Assembly: GCA_900752535.1 (NCBI GenBank)
Contig: CAADVV010000281.1
Location: 1-6,644 of the forward strand
DNA from: Bacteroidales bacterium
GTDB lineage: Bacteria > Bacteroidota > Bacteroidia > Bacteroidales > Muribaculaceae
Direction: 5' to 3'
DNA length: 6,644 nt
The notes below the pieces were generated by a model that saw nothing but the letters and a program-made list of their open reading frames with translations, was not told the origin of the DNA and searched no databases. Made by a program: the position numbers and the translations under genes. Of the stretch, positions 6,329-6,644 are shown one piece after another (position 1 is the first letter of the stretch; every line of letters begins with the position of its first letter).

Positions 6329-6407
6329 CCCATCCCCGGTCATTATCTCCCCTCCGCGATTGGTTTTATCTTCATAAGCGTTGATAAGCGCCCTGCGCTT
6401 AATGTCT

Positions 6408-6447
6408 TTGAGGCTGTGTCGTACACCTGTTTACGGCGCAGCCTCAA
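6408..6447. repeat. Strong 14-bp hairpin downstream of the DUF362 gene
   Basis: TTGAGGCTGTGTCG (6408-6421) pairs over its whole length with CGGCGCAGCCTCAA (6434-6447), with two G-T wobbles and a 12-base loop. No T-run follows on either strand, so it is not a standard intrinsic terminator. It may still end or protect the DUF362 transcript, which stops 80 bases upstream. It shares ACGGCGCAGCC with the next hairpin. Confidence 0.6.
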
Positions 6448-6492
6448 ATCATTTCCTGATAAAGTAACCCTCTCCACATCAATATCTCCACA

Positions 6493-6523
6493 GCGGGGGT
6501 GCGTCGTGACGGCGCAGCCCCGC
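6493..6523. repeat. Second GC-rich hairpin sharing a motif with the first
   Basis: GCGGGGGTGCG (6493-6503) pairs with CGCAGCCCCGC (6513-6523) with one G-G mismatch, around a short loop. CTGTTTGTTAAC follows, only a weak T-rich tail. The 11-mer ACGGCGCAGCC at 6509-6519 is identical to 6433-6443 in the previous hairpin, which suggests a related structural module. Confidence 0.55.
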
Positions 6524-6644
6524 CTGTTTGTTAACAGAGAGTAATTATATTGTACTTTCAAAATCGAAGTGCAAAAACTTTGATTAGAAAATAAAAAAGA
6601 CCTCACTCCTCTCGGAGGGGGATGCCCAAGCGGCGGGGGCGCCC

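Larger units (their letters stand above)
6329..6644. other. Non-coding 3' region with paired hairpins
   Basis: No gene was accepted in these 316 bp. A minus-strand frame at 6343-6606 exists, but it runs through two large hairpins and has no recognisable family. A small stem AAGCG/CGCTT lies at 6386-6400, and the two larger hairpins at 6408-6447 and 6493-6523 are listed separately. The last 45 bases become suddenly GC-rich. Read on the minus strand they give CTCC-GAGA-GGAG and, after a few bases, TCTTTTTTATTTT, which could be a weak terminator for a gene beyond the right edge. Confidence 0.5.

Noticed and set aside
5660..6343. Long minus-strand frame of 227 codons opposite the DUF362 gene
   Set aside because: It is a shadow of GC-rich codons. 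The plus strand has clear DUF362 motifs, and the minus product is a Val/Gly/Asp-rich sequence with no recognisable family.
6343..6606. Minus-strand frame of 87 codons at the right end
   Set aside because: It runs through two strong hairpins and low-complexity AT sequence. It has no signal, domain or promoter support.
6614..6644. Right edge resembling the start of a serine-type tRNA (TGCCCAAGCGG)
   Set aside because: The D-arm likeness is partial and the acceptor position does not fit cleanly. The sequence ends before an anticodon arm could be checked.

Overview
The window looks like a chromosomal segment from a gut Bacteroidales, most likely Muribaculaceae-like or a close relative. This is inferred from protein families and style, not from a marker gene. 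The pointers are secreted proteins ending in the 'YDLSGRRI...GIYIV...K' type of C-terminal domain, a TPR/transmembrane/HTH regulator of the Bacteroides type, a DUF362 protein with a DCDCDGHP motif, and promoter-like sites of the TTTG / TAnnTTTG class.

Layout: (1) 1-220 is the 3' end of a very GC-rich plus-strand gene for a secreted protein. Its last stretch can only be read with a reading-frame change. A perfect 13-bp hairpin follows it. (2) 221-629 holds no convincing gene but has three terminator-like hairpins, two on the plus strand and one on the minus strand. (3) 630-2478 (minus strand) is a probable two-gene operon, with a small acidic lipoprotein first and then a 536-residue secreted protein 19 bp downstream. 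(4) 2479-2728 is a divergent AT-rich control region with several short repeats. (5) 2729-4393 (plus strand) encodes a membrane-anchored TPR protein with a cytoplasmic helix-turn-helix. (6) 4411-5223 (minus strand) is an AraC-family regulator. (7) 5360-6328 (plus strand), divergent from it, is an exported DUF362 protein with a good Bacteroides-type promoter. (8) 6329-6644 is non-coding, with two strong hairpins that share an 11-base motif.

Base composition splits the window. The block from about 500 to 4393 is AT-rich, for example 21 G+C of 60 at 3301-3360. The first 220 bases and the AraC/DUF362 pair are GC-rich, for example 42 of 60 at 5881-5940. The right-hand change falls in the 17-bp gap between two convergent genes. 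The AT-rich block is also a functional unit on paper: a signal-sensing membrane regulator divergent from a surface lipoprotein and a secreted protein. This is the best candidate for a little-described system here, though its function is unknown. No integrase, transposase, CRISPR array, rRNA or complete tRNA is visible.
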